Shown here one piece after another: positions 15,404 through 21,095 of a stretch of 29,571 nt of DNA. Position numbers and translations under genes: made by a program. Position 1 is the first letter of the stretch; every line of letters begins with the position of its first letter. The stretch comes from a virus. The stretch lies in IMG/VR virus record IMGVR_UViG_3300043803_001411, positions 1 to 29,571 of that record. One strand, written 5' to 3'. The notes under the pieces are model-generated. The model saw nothing but the letters and a program-made list of their open reading frames with translations. It was not told the DNA's origin and searched no databases.

Positions 15404-16174
15404 ATGAAAACAGACATACTTAACACACTAGAGTATTCTAAGAATTTAATTATATCCCCTGACATGGATGGTTTTATGACCGCAAAATTATTGGAGCGTT
15501 TTAACGGTTCGAAAATAGTGGGTTCGTATGACAAAAATATTTTATGTCTCGCCGACGGGATCAATCCAGAAGAATGCTTGTTCGTCGACTGCGATATGAA
15601 TCGTCAAGAGTATGTATCTCTCGGCAACCATATGCGACTCTTAGAAGATAATATGTCAGTCGAGTCGTTTAATCCGAATGTGCACTTCGGCGTTTCGACA
15701 TATAGCGACAAGTTTCCTTTCGCAACCGCTTTTTTGATTTCGTTCGCAATAGAGGCTGACCTATCCGAACAAGACCTTATACGCATGGCTTTCGCTGACT
15801 CAACTCTCAAGAACATGGAGAAATACAGCGATAACATGCGAAACTGGTCTACACGGATGGATCATCATGCAACAAGGTACATAATAGACAATTCGGACAT
15901 TGCAAAAAGAAATGATGCACAAGCAAGGTTTGATTATGTTGATCAATCATTTACATCAAAACGTTATGGCAAGACTCGTTACATAGATACCCTAAATAAC
16001 GCCCTAGCAGGGCAGGAGATGAAGTTTGAGCCATTAGTCCAGGGTATGAAGTATGTATGTGACAAAGTTGGCATAGAAACGCTTATAAGGTATAATAGAG
16101 ATATCATCTCTTATGCAGAAATATTCACAGGAGAATATTCTGTTACATATGACCAAGAAAAGGAATGGGTATGA
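15404..16174 (+). CDS. DHH-like phosphoesterase candidate
   Basis: 256 aa. The N-terminus IISPDMDGFMTAKLLERFNG resembles the 'hvDaDGi.aa.ll' opening of DHH phosphoesterases. A second acidic motif is LFVDCDM (60-65), then GNHM (74-77) and RMDHHATRY (151-159), where DHH itself sits. The family binds Mn2+ and cleaves phosphodiesters (nanoRNA, cyclic dinucleotides). The order here is atypical, so this may be a divergent relative; it could degrade signalling dinucleotides or oligonucleotides. The 5' half (about 15480-15880) is unusually rich in CG dinucleotides and in TCG/CTC/GTC codons compared with the 3' half, suggesting mosaic origin. The next gene overlaps by 4 nt. Confidence 0.6.
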   Translation: MKTDILNTLEYSKNLIISPDMDGFMTAKLLERFNGSKIVGSYDKNILCLADGINPEECLFVDCDMNRQEYVSLGNHMRLLEDNMSVESFNPNVHFGVSTYSDKFPFATAFLISFAIEADLSEQDLIRMAFADSTLKNMEKYSDNMRNWSTRMDHHATRYIIDNSDIAKRNDAQARFDYVDQSFTSKRYGKTRYIDTLNNALAGQEMKFEPLVQGMKYVCDKVGIETLIRYNRDIISYAEIFTGEYSVTYDQEKEWV

Positions 16175-16356
16175 CAAAAGAACAAATTTTAGAAATAATG
16201 ATCGATACGGTAAATGAGCATAACTTTAATTTAATGCTCCAATCAGGAATGGACAATGAAAAGATTCTAGAAACTCTTTCGGGCCAGCGTCCAGCATTGG
16301 AACATATGTTTGGTATGATTTATTCAAAACTTGAAGATGCAAAGGTTTTTGAGTAA
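16171..16356 (+). CDS. 61-aa unknown protein
   Basis: Start chosen at ATG 16171, which overlaps the stop of the DHH-like gene (ATGA) and has AAGGA at the right distance; an ATG six bases upstream is less likely. Helical, acidic, MTKEQILEIMIDTVNEHNFN..., no motif. Co-transcribed with the upstream gene. Confidence 0.7.
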   Translation: MTKEQILEIMIDTVNEHNFNLMLQSGMDNEKILETLSGQRPALEHMFGMIYSKLEDAKVFE

Positions 16357-16369
16357 AATCTGAAAAATT

Positions 16370-16639
16370 TTATTTGCCACAACTACAGTTCGTGCAGCAA
16401 GTTTCTGAAAATAATTTTACAGCCAAGGATGTCTCTTCTGGTCTGCCCAAATCTTCCCAAAATACTTCTCTTCCCATGTTGTCTGTTACTGGGAATGGAC
16501 TTGATTCGAATTTAGGGTTTTGTGGTTCTGGGCGTACTTCTATGTCCCAGGAGTTTTCTAGATTATCTAATATGCCCATACCGTCAATTATACACCAAAC
16601 CTGAAAATTATTTTTTGTTTGATACTGGAAAAGTCCCAT
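16370..16639 (-). CDS. 89-aa protein with C-terminal Cys cluster, unknown
   Basis: MGLFQYQTKNNFQVWCIIDG..., ending TSLAVKLFSETCCTNCSCGK. Four Cys within seven residues suggest metal binding. Its 5' end overlaps the 3' end of the HNH gene by 32 nt in another frame, and there is only a weak AGAG before the ATG. It may have been disturbed by insertion of the HNH gene; translation is plausible but not certain. Confidence 0.5.
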   Translation of the reverse strand: MGLFQYQTKNNFQVWCIIDGMGILDNLENSWDIEVRPEPQNPKFESSPFPVTDNMGREVFWEDLGRPEETSLAVKLFSETCCTNCSCGK

Positions 16640-17045
16640 TTCTCTGAGCGTCCAAGATATTTGACCTGTGTGTGTCGTATCTAAGGTTTTCTAGTCGATT
16701 GTCGGTTTTGATATCGTTATAGTGACAAATTATCAAACCTTTTTCTGGAAAACCTAAAAATGTTTGAGCCACGACGACATGTATACGAATGTTATGTCTT
16801 TTCTTGTTTATGTCAGATAAGCATAATTGCATATACCCTGCAGGATCAGGACGACCAGTTATAAGGGTTGGTGTTTTTCTTAATGGTCTATTCAAACCAG
16901 ATTCAGTTAAAGACTTAGATACCTTACCGTATTTTTGTTTATATGTCCGTACCCTGCCAAAGTTGGATACTTCATATCCCTCGAATTTTAAGATCTCATT
17001 TTTCTTTTTAATTTCTGTTATTGGTTTCCAAATTTCATTTTTCAT
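16608..17045 (-). CDS. HNH homing-type endonuclease (NUMOD4-HNH)
   Basis: 145 aa from ATG 17045; an in-frame start six codons upstream is rejected because the promoter overlaps it. The N-terminal IWKPI ... YEVSNFGRVR is a NUMOD4 DNA-binding motif. Then GYMQLCLSD, IRIHVVVAQTFLG, LIICHYNDIKTDNRLENLRY and DTHRSNILDAQRNG form the HNH nuclease with metal-binding His and Asn. Such enzymes nick or cut DNA and spread as free-standing mobile genes. Its insertion overlaps the end of 16370-16639. TTGTCT, a 16-bp spacer and TGC-TATAAT (17052-17057) lie 6 nt before the ATG. Confidence 0.9.
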   Translation of the reverse strand: MKNEIWKPITEIKKKNEILKFEGYEVSNFGRVRTYKQKYGKVSKSLTESGLNRPLRKTPTLITGRPDPAGYMQLCLSDINKKRHNIRIHVVVAQTFLGFPEKGLIICHYNDIKTDNRLENLRYDTHRSNILDAQRNGTFPVSNKK

Positions 17046-17051
17046 ATAATA

Positions 17052-17079
17052 ATTATAGCACACTATCCGATTTAGACAA
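17052..17079 (-). promoter_or_regulatory. Leaderless promoter of the HNH gene
   Basis: TTGTCT (minus strand, 17079-17074), 16-bp spacer, extended -10 TGC-TATAAT (17057-17052), ATG 6 nt further on. Confidence 0.6.
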
Positions 17080-17125
17080 AATTGGAATATTTTATCCAGA
17101 TGTATGATACGTATAATTTACAAGA

Positions 17126-17212
17126 ATGTACACAAATAATAGTGTGCCCTTATCAGGCAAGATCAAAACCTCAAACCCTATCGCTACCTATTGCAATGCC
17201 AATGGGCACTAG
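17126..17212 (+). CDS. Possible 28-aa peptide
   Basis: ATG 17126, MYTNNSVPLSGKIKTSNPIA followed by TYCNANGH and TAG. TATAAT (17112-17117) ends 8 nt upstream. It fills part of the gap between the HNH gene and the leftward small-gene operon. It may be a gene remnant; no other support. Confidence 0.2.
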   Translation: MYTNNSVPLSGKIKTSNPIATYCNANGH

Positions 17213-17240
17213 TACCATGGTTTAGTTTAGTACTAGTACC
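17208..17240. repeat. ACTAGTACC pair
   Basis: ACTAGTACC at 17208-17216 and 17232-17240, 24 bp apart; because the core is self-complementary the pair also forms an inverted repeat (ACTAGTAC / GTACTAGT). It lies beyond the end of the leftward operon and may be a protein site or a weak hairpin terminator. Confidence 0.4.
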
Positions 17241-17250
17241 CGCAAATTAT

Positions 17251-17349
17251 CTAACATTTGCAAGGGTCTATGCGGGTCTCTTTCTCACTAAAAATGATGA
17301 TACCTGTATCCCCGCAAAACTCGCAGGTGTGTGCGTACATAGCGTTCAT
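17251..17349 (-). CDS. 32-aa zinc-finger-like protein
   Basis: MNAMYAHTCEFCGDTGIIIF then SEKETRIDPCKC. The CxxCG...PCxC pattern is a minimal treble-clef or ribbon metal site. Its ATG overlaps the TAA of 17349-17540 by one base, so translation is coupled. Last gene of the leftward early operon. A role in host takeover through protein or nucleic acid binding is conceivable but unproven. Confidence 0.65.
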   Translation of the reverse strand: MNAMYAHTCEFCGDTGIIIFSEKETRIDPCKC

Positions 17350-17540
17350 TAGTTGTCCTCGTTTTCTGTTACTGCATCTTGGAAGTCTAACAATGCCTCA
17401 TTGTAGGCAATAGGGTCACACTCTTTTAGAATCTGTGACGGATAGAAAGTTAATTGACCCATAGTAATAACAGGATAGGATTCATCTAACATCTCATCAA
17501 ATAATTGCTTAGTAGCAAACGCAATCTCAAAGTCTAACAC
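17349..17540 (-). CDS. 63-aa unknown protein, GTG start
   Basis: Start assigned to GTG 17540, which overlaps the TAG of the previous gene (TAGTG); a longer in-frame ATG start would run through that gene and is rejected. Sequence LDFEIAFATKQLFDEMLDES ... VITMGQLTFYPSQILKECDP. Acidic, mixed alpha/beta, no known domain. Confidence 0.75.
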   Translation of the reverse strand: MLDFEIAFATKQLFDEMLDESYPVITMGQLTFYPSQILKECDPIAYNEALLDFQDAVTENEDN

Positions 17541-17701
17541 TATGCGACCTCTTTCTCTTTTAGTATTCCTAGAATTAACTGTAACTGTTCTGTTGTGAGT
17601 AGGGCTGTTGCACAACCCCATGACCATGCAAGTGCCATGTCATCATAGTGTGTCTTAGCAAGAGAGTTAATCTCTGCAATTACTTCATTGTTACTTATCA
17701 T
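17540..17701 (-). CDS. 53-aa unknown protein
   Basis: MISNNEVIAEINSLAKTHYD..., with a hydrophobic middle (MALAWSWGCATALLTT) and a Lys/Glu-rich end. The ATG follows the TAA of the upstream gene directly. Probably helical; no domain recognised. Confidence 0.7.
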   Translation of the reverse strand: MISNNEVIAEINSLAKTHYDDMALAWSWGCATALLTTEQLQLILGILKEKEVA

Positions 17702-17848
17702 TTAGTTTTCTACTTTCTTTAATTCGTAATCGTTATTTAGTGGGCGAGCATTGTTAGAGAACATAGCCTCTATCTTAGCCTTATTAGCCTCACGCTCTTT
17801 AGCGTAGCGAGCCTGTTGCTCTGCTCTTATTCTGTCATAGGTACTCAT
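17702..17848 (-). CDS. 48-aa charged helical protein
   Basis: MSTYDRIRAEQQARYAKERE, then ANKAKIEAMFSNNARPLNND and a short tail. Strongly charged, likely one long helix. Overlaps the upstream gene by four bases (ATGA). Confidence 0.7.
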   Translation of the reverse strand: MSTYDRIRAEQQARYAKEREANKAKIEAMFSNNARPLNNDYELKKVEN

Positions 17849-17940
17849 TTATCTGAGCCTTTCTTTAGTAGGGTTAGGGCTTGCGCTAGGCTTTCCTTGC
17901 GCTGGGCTTCTACATAAGCCTTGTATTCATCTAGTGTCAT
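17845..17940 (-). CDS. 31-aa helical peptide
   Basis: MTLDEYKAYVEAQRKESLAQ then ALTLLKKGSDK. GAAAGG precedes the ATG. Its end and the end of the preceding leader share TCAGATAAATGA, suggesting a local duplication of the start region. Function unknown. Confidence 0.65.
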   Translation of the reverse strand: MTLDEYKAYVEAQRKESLAQALTLLKKGSDK

Positions 17941-18048
17941 TTATCTGACCTTTCTTTATTTAATCTCTATACCTAGTATTCTAGCACCTACCACTGACAA
18001 ATTAGCCTGTTTTTCGGGCGTGTCGGGAAAGTATTTTTGTGATTTACA

Positions 18049-18165
18049 TCACCCTCCAAGGGTAAAGGCTAGGATAAGGGCTATTCCTAGGCCTACAAAG
18101 GCTCCGATAGGGCCAGCGTATTCGTATTCGTCTAGTAGGTCGATTAGGGCTGTAAATGGGTTCAT
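18049..18165 (-). CDS. 38-aa membrane protein, frame continues past a TGA
   Basis: MNPFTALIDLLDEYEYAGPI then GAFVGLGIALILAFTLGG and TGA. Residues about 18-38 are a membrane helix. GAAAGG lies before the ATG and the promoter is at 18215-18243. The same frame stays open for 30 more codons after the TGA (18048 to TAA at 17956), giving CKSQKYFPDTPEKQANLSVV then GARILGIEIK. That tail reads like protein, so this may be a stop-interrupted 69-codon gene or a leaky stop. Confidence 0.65.
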   Translation of the reverse strand: MNPFTALIDLLDEYEYAGPIGAFVGLGIALILAFTLGG

Positions 18166-18214
18166 GTTAGTGACCTTTCGTTTAGTAGTTATATTTTAAC
18201 TATCTAATACTGGA

Positions 18215-18243
18215 AGTATAACATAGATACCGCCAAAAGTCAA
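18215..18243 (-). promoter_or_regulatory. Leftward early promoter
   Basis: Minus strand TTGACT (18243-18238), 17-bp spacer, extended -10 TGT-TATACT (18220-18215). Drives the small-gene operon 18165 to 17251. CRP-like and GCGACACGCC sites lie directly upstream. Confidence 0.8.
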
Positions 18244-18320
18244 GGCGACACGCCGTATAGATAATGTGATCCTCATCACACGGGCCGGCACGTTTTTGTC
18301 AAGTCGACACGCTGATAAAA

Positions 18321-18344
18321 ATGGTCATTATTACTTATGACCAT
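18321..18344. promoter_or_regulatory. ATGGTCAT palindrome
   Basis: Perfect 8-bp inverted repeat (18321-18328, 18337-18344) with an 8-bp centre, between the divergent promoters. Operator candidate. Confidence 0.5.
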
Positions 18345-18349
18345 ACAAA

Positions 18350-18381
18350 TGTGACCCTTATCACTTGTGATACACCTCACA
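18350..18381. promoter_or_regulatory. Two abutting CRP/GlxR-like dyads
   Basis: TGTGACCCTTATCACT (18350-18365) and TGTGATACACCTCACA (18366-18381), with no gap between them. The half-sites match the CRP and actinobacterial GlxR consensus TGTGA-N6-TCACA. Confidence 0.55.
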
Positions 18382-18407
18382 ATGTCCGTTTTGATACCAT
18401 TTTGGGT

Positions 18408-18437
18408 TTGCAATTTGTCAGACCCCCATGCTACACT
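18408..18437 (+). promoter_or_regulatory. Rightward early promoter with TGTCAG box
   Basis: TTGCAA (18408-18413), 18-bp spacer, TGC-TACACT (18432-18437). TTGTCA (18415-18420) followed by GACCCCC sits 11 bp from the -10. Confidence 0.65.
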
Positions 18438-18491
18438 TGTAGGTATACAAGGTCGAAAAAGAAGTAAGCCCCTTAAAGAAAGGAAGTCAAA

Positions 18492-18668
18492 ATGACTTCA
18501 CTAAACACACTATGTAAAGAGCATAACCCTATGCTATCCGCTATCTCCGAAATTGGAGATGACCAATTTACTTTCTGCCAAGATTGTGAGCAGAACATTG
18601 AGCGTTGGTATAACGATACCGACCCTGAGCGTTTACCTATGTGGACAGATTGGAAGGTATCTAAGTGA
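18492..18668 (+). CDS. 58-aa zinc-motif protein
   Basis: ATG 18492 behind AAAGGAAG. MTSLNTLCKEHNPMLSAISE ... FTFCQDCEQNIERWY. CxxH plus CxxC can bind zinc; such small proteins lead many actinophage early operons. Overlaps the next gene by four bases (GTGA). Confidence 0.75.
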   Translation: MTSLNTLCKEHNPMLSAISEIGDDQFTFCQDCEQNIERWYNDTDPERLPMWTDWKVSK

Positions 18669-18865
18669 ATAGTACCGATAAATACTTAGACACTATGCAA
18701 TTCATAGATGAGCAAGGCTTATGCGCTATGGATAACATTTGCGCTTTTTGCATAACGCTATTTGACGGGTGGAATAGATTTTGCCCAGCGTGTAAAGACT
18801 ATAAGGGCGTTATGTCTCTCCCTGATTTTATCAACACTTATGGAAAGGAAGGACTTACAAGATGA
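18665..18865 (+). CDS. 66-aa zinc-ribbon-like protein, GTG start
   Basis: GTG 18665 overlaps the stop of the previous gene. The core ICAFCITLFDGWNRFCPACK has two CxxC pairs about 13 residues apart, the spacing of a compact zinc ribbon. Overlaps the next gene by ATGA. Function unknown. Confidence 0.75.
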   Translation: MNSTDKYLDTMQFIDEQGLCAMDNICAFCITLFDGWNRFCPACKDYKGVMSLPDFINTYGKEGLTR

Positions 18866-19026
18866 GTACCTTTGTTAATCTCCCCTCAGTTTGTGGGGCT
18901 ACATCTGCAAGCGTAGATGTCTATGACTTAGACCTTAACCCTCATGGGGTTATCTGTTGTGACAATTGCAAATCAATTGTGTTATGCCGTAAGGCTTGGG
19001 ACTATCTATACAAGGAGGCTAACTAA
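18862..19026 (+). CDS. 54-aa Cys-rich protein
   Basis: MSTFVNLPSVCGATSASVDV ... HGVICCDNCKSIVLCRK. CCxxC plus further Cys suggests a metal site. Four-base overlap upstream and one-base TAATG overlap downstream. Confidence 0.7.
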   Translation: MSTFVNLPSVCGATSASVDVYDLDLNPHGVICCDNCKSIVLCRKAWDYLYKEAN

Positions 19027-19166
19027 TGCCAGTTTTTAATTTTGAGTTATTCGTTGATGTCGAAGCAGATGATTTTGAGTCTGCCTATTCATGGCTAAAG
19101 GCTATGCCCCTTGAGAGACAATTAGACTTTCATGTCATTGACTATCGAGAGGTTGAGGTTGAGTAA
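19026..19166 (+). CDS. 46-aa unknown protein
   Basis: MPVFNFELFVDVEADDFESA YSWLKAMP..., a beta-alpha-beta pattern rich in acidic residues, with no known motif. Coupled on both sides by TAATG. Confidence 0.65.
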   Translation: MPVFNFELFVDVEADDFESAYSWLKAMPLERQLDFHVIDYREVEVE

Positions 19167-19258
19167 TGAAAACACTTCAAGAAAAACTTGACGCAGTTGC
19201 GTTAGAGTTAGAGCCAATACTTTGGGATTTACTAAATGAAATTGAGGAAAATAAATGA
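19166..19258 (+). CDS. 30-aa acidic helical peptide
   Basis: MKTLQEKLDAVALELEPILW then DLLNEIEENK. Amphipathic helix. Start overlaps the upstream stop (TAATG); end overlaps the next ATG (ATGA). Confidence 0.55.
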   Translation: MKTLQEKLDAVALELEPILWDLLNEIEENK

Positions 19259-19344
19259 GTAACTTTTTTATAAGTGGAAACGCATTGTTTTGGTTTTCTT
19301 TTATTTGTTTATTTTATGGATTTTATTTATTTGCAAAAGAATAA
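19255..19344 (+). CDS. 29-aa membrane peptide
   Basis: MSNFFISGNALFWFSFICLF then YGFYLFAKE. A single membrane helix with a Lys-Glu end. Last gene of the operon, directly before the terminator at 19356-19386. Confidence 0.55.
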   Translation: MSNFFISGNALFWFSFICLFYGFYLFAKE

Positions 19345-19355
19345 AATAAAAAAGG

Positions 19356-19386
19356 ATCGCAGAAATAAAAACTCTGCGATTTTTTT
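19356..19386 (+). terminator. Rho-independent terminator
   Basis: Stem ATCGCAGA (19356-19363) / TCTGCGAT (19373-19380), 9-nt loop, then a run of T to 19386. Ends the operon 18492-19344. Confidence 0.9.
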
Positions 19387-19402
19387 GCCGGCCCCTAAAA
19401 AG

Positions 19403-19411
19403 TTATCCACA
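19403..19411 (+). other. DnaA box
   Basis: TTATCCACA, a perfect consensus DnaA box in an intergenic gap; compare 20483 and 29266. Confidence 0.6.
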
Positions 19412-19474
19412 GGGTGTGCATAAGTAATGTGATAAGAAACACACTTTTATTTCCCCAAATTACGGCGTGTCGAT

Positions 19475-19503
19475 TTGCTTTTTTGAGATTTCTTTGCTAT
19501 ACT
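19475..19503 (+). promoter_or_regulatory. Promoter upstream of the CRP-like dyad
   Basis: TTGCTT (19475-19480), 17-bp spacer, extended -10 TGC-TATACT (19498-19503). Confidence 0.7.
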
Positions 19504-19540
19504 TCTAGGTATAACAATTAAATAATGACTAATTAAGCAA

Positions 19541-19595
19541 TGAGCCTTAGCAAATAAATGTGACCAGTATCACAGTGAGCCTAAGCAAATAAGTG
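19541..19595. repeat. 20-bp direct repeat flanking a CRP-like dyad
   Basis: TGAGCCTTAGCAAATAAATG (19541-19560) and TGAGCCTAAGCAAATAAGTG (19576-19595), 18 of 20 identical. TGTGACCAGTATCACA (19559-19574) fills the space between them. Direct repeats around an activator site suggest two protein-binding sites on one face of DNA. Confidence 0.65.
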
Positions 19596-19601
19596 CCCAA
19601 T

Positions 19602-19624
19602 TTGTCAGTGCCCCCTGTTATACT
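19602..19624 (+). promoter_or_regulatory. TGTCAG-type promoter
   Basis: TTGTCA (19602-19607), 11 bp containing GTGCCCCC, then TGT-TATACT (19619-19624). No good -35 at the usual distance. Confidence 0.65.
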
Positions 19625-19655
19625 TACTTATACAAACAAACGAAAGGTAGTCAAA

Positions 19656-19853
19656 ATGACTTACACTGTAAAACTAGAAACCTTTAATGGTTCTACCAAA
19701 AAAATCAACCTTGCCTCAAAAGGTGCGGTTGCTCAATTCATCTCAACCTACCCAACACAATTACCTGTTGGCGTGTCTGTTAAAGTCGCTTGCGACACTC
19801 TCGGAATTAGTGGTGTCCTTCGTGGCACTCTTACACTTACAAACCCAAACTAA
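19656..19853 (+). CDS. 65-aa unknown protein
   Basis: Start at ATG 19656 behind CGAAAGG; an upstream in-frame start would overlap the promoter. MTYTVKLETFNGSTKKINLA ... GVLRGTLTLTN. Beta-rich with Thr-rich strands; no family recognised. Confidence 0.7.
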   Translation: MTYTVKLETFNGSTKKINLASKGAVAQFISTYPTQLPVGVSVKVACDTLGISGVLRGTLTLTNPN

Positions 19854-19870
19854 GAATAGGAAAACTAACA

Positions 19871-20077
19871 ATGGTACAAATCGAACACAATCTAAAGTTT
19901 ATCACTGAGGTAGACGAAACTCATCCAGTAGGAATGCGCCTGCTTGCACTAGAAAAAGAAATGCAAATTGCAATGCTTGAGGGAATGCTAAAAGAATTAG
20001 TAGGTAGTAAACTCGGTCCTGTCCTTGATGAAATAAATGCGGGTGGGTCCTATGCAATTCTAAAGGTGGCCGAATAA
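19871..20077 (+). CDS. 68-aa helical protein
   Basis: MVQIEHNLKFITEVDETHPV, then a helix (MRLLALEKEMQIAMLEGMLK) and a Gly-containing end. AGGA upstream. No known function. One-base overlap with the next gene. Confidence 0.7.
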   Translation: MVQIEHNLKFITEVDETHPVGMRLLALEKEMQIAMLEGMLKELVGSKLGPVLDEINAGGSYAILKVAE

Positions 20078-20229
20078 TGAACGGGGTAAAACTTTCGGTC
20101 CGTAACATTAGCGGACAAATTTCTTATCCTGCTTATGAGGCTCACTCAATTGAAAAGGTTATTGAAATTGTAAATAGTACATGGCGTTTAGATAATGTCG
20201 CAGATGTAGAGAAAGTAGAAATTTACTAA
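20077..20229 (+). CDS. 50-aa unknown protein
   Basis: MNGVKLSVRNISGQISYPAY ... VIEIVNSTWRLDNVADVEKV. ATG overlaps the upstream stop (TAATG). Ferredoxin-like alternation of strands and helix; function unknown. Confidence 0.65.
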   Translation: MNGVKLSVRNISGQISYPAYEAHSIEKVIEIVNSTWRLDNVADVEKVEIY

Positions 20230-20412
20230 ATGATGACTCGTAAAGACTACATTGAAACTGCAAAAATTTTAAATAAATTTGCAGACACAATCGACTCACA
20301 CACTTTTCAAGATTTAATTTTTGAATTTAGTGAATGGTTCGCTTCAGACAATCCAAGATTTGACGAAAATAAATTTTGGGATGCTTGCGTTAAAGAATTA
20401 GCAAACGCATAA
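20230..20412 (+). CDS. 60-aa helical protein
   Basis: Starts immediately after the upstream stop with ATG ATG (either may be used). TRKDYIETAKILNKFADTID ... FDENKFWDACVKELANA. The 'DNPRFD..KF..AC' pattern recurs in small phage proteins of unknown role. Followed by the first copy of the hairpin repeat. Confidence 0.75.
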   Translation: MMTRKDYIETAKILNKFADTIDSHTFQDLIFEFSEWFASDNPRFDENKFWDACVKELANA

Positions 20413-20420
20413 AATAAAAT

Positions 20421-20444
20421 CCTGAGCAAGATCTAAAACTGCTC
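20421..20444 (+). repeat. CCTGAGCA-N11-TGCTC hairpin element, copy 1
   Basis: GAGCA / TGCTC stem with an 11-nt loop AGATCTAAAAC. Nine bases after a stop codon. Four more copies at 23521, 24303, 24833 and 26063. Confidence 0.8.
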
Positions 20445-20461
20445 AAAGATTTGCCGGCCCG

Positions 20462-20491
20462 TTTTCCACAGGTCAGACCAGGTTATCCACA
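20462..20491 (+). other. DnaA box and half-match
   Basis: TTTTCCACA (20462-20470, one mismatch) and TTATCCACA (20483-20491, perfect). Each is followed by GGTCA, so the unit TCCACAGGTCA is repeated 21 bp apart. Confidence 0.55.
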
Positions 20492-20560
20492 GGTCATTTA
20501 AGATGTGAGATTAAACACACCTATTGAGCGTCTCACTATTTAAGATTACTCAGAAGTAAC

Positions 20561-20589
20561 TTGAGATTTTTTGTCTAATAGGCTAGACT
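20561..20589 (+). promoter_or_regulatory. Candidate promoter
   Basis: TTGAGA (20561-20566), 17-bp spacer, TAGACT (20584-20589). Upstream lie GCCGGC (20453-20458) and a TGTGA-N6-ACACA site (20504-20519). Confidence 0.5.
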
Positions 20590-20650
20590 TACATAGTAAG
20601 AAAAAATAAATAAAAGAAAGTCTATTCGCTTACGGCGTGTCTAACCGAAA

Positions 20651-20673
20651 ATGTCAGACCCCCATGATAGGAT
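20651..20673 (+). promoter_or_regulatory. TGTCAG-type promoter
   Basis: ATGTCA (20651-20656), 11 bp containing GACCCCC, TGA-TAGGAT (20668-20673). GGCGTGTC lies at 20634-20641. An alternative -10 is TAGAAT 20673-20678. Confidence 0.55.
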
Positions 20674-20705
20674 AGAATTATCAACAAAAAGAAAGAGGTT
20701 GGCAA

Positions 20706-20915
20706 ATGTCAGCAAATGTCTATACAATAGAAAACCTACTTGTAGGAAAAACTTATAAGTCCCGTACACTTACGGGAGAAATTATCTCAGCAGAAAAGTC
20801 TGATGTATGGTACGCAGATTGTGAGTCTTATCGTGTTCAGGTACGCCCTCACTACTCAGCACCACTTAACCTAAAAGATACATACCGCATACTTGCAGTA
20901 AAGATTGGAGACTAA
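20706..20915 (+). CDS. 69-aa beta-rich unknown protein
   Basis: AGAGG before ATG 20706. MSANVYTIENLLVGKTYKSR TLTGEII... DVWYADCESYRVQVRP. The 'N.LVG.TY.S....GEI..AE' opening suggests a small SH3-like barrel. Function unknown. Confidence 0.75.
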   Translation: MSANVYTIENLLVGKTYKSRTLTGEIISAEKSDVWYADCESYRVQVRPHYSAPLNLKDTYRILAVKIGD

Positions 20916-20918
20916 TAA

Positions 20919-21095
20919 ATGAATAATTGGAATTGCTATGATTGCTATGACGAAGGCGTACTCTTTTGGGGTAATGGTCATGGAGAATTTGACTCAGAAT
21001 TTTGTGAGTGCAACAAGGGCGTGTCCCTTGAAAATGAATACTCAACATGGTATGCTGAAACAGTAATGAACGAATTTTATAAGGAGAATGCATAA
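20919..21095 (+). CDS. 58-aa Cys-motif protein
   Basis: MNNWNCYDCYDEGVLFWGNG ... SEFCECNKG. CxxC plus CxC may bind zinc. One-base overlap with the next gene. Confidence 0.7.
   Translation: MNNWNCYDCYDEGVLFWGNGHGEFDSEFCECNKGVSLENEYSTWYAETVMNEFYKENA

Larger units (their letters stand above)
18166..18491. promoter_or_regulatory. Divergent early control region
   Basis: No gene seen. From left to right it holds the leftward promoter (18215-18243), GCGACACGCC (18245-18254), CRP-like TGTGA-N6-TCACA (18265-18280), GCCGGC (18284-18289), TCGACACGC (18304-18312), the inverted repeat ATGGTCAT/ATGACCAT (18321-18328, 18337-18344), two abutting CRP-like dyads (18350-18365 with one mismatch, 18366-18381 perfect), AATGTCCGTTTTG (18381-18393) and the rightward promoter (18408-18437). 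The density of sites suggests this is a main regulatory switch of the early genes. Confidence 0.65.
19345..19655. promoter_or_regulatory. Intergenic module: terminator, DnaA box, CRP-like sites, two promoters
   Basis: No gene seen. It holds the terminator (19356-19386), GCCGGC (19387-19392), a DnaA box (19403-19411), a TGTGA-N6-ACACA half-dyad (19428-19443), GGCGTGTCGATTTG (19464-19477), a promoter (19475-19503), a 20-bp direct repeat around a perfect CRP-like dyad (19541-19595) and the TGTCAG promoter (19602-19624). Confidence 0.65.

Noticed and set aside
17541-17627. N-terminal extension of the 63-aa gene
   Set aside because: The region is coded in another frame by the 53-aa gene, and GTG 17540 gives a one-base stop/start overlap typical of this operon.
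18046-18051. TGA at 18049-18051 as selenocysteine or recoded stop
   Set aside because: No SECIS-like hairpin was evident and TGA ends several other genes, so recoding was not called; kept only as a possible leaky or mutated stop.
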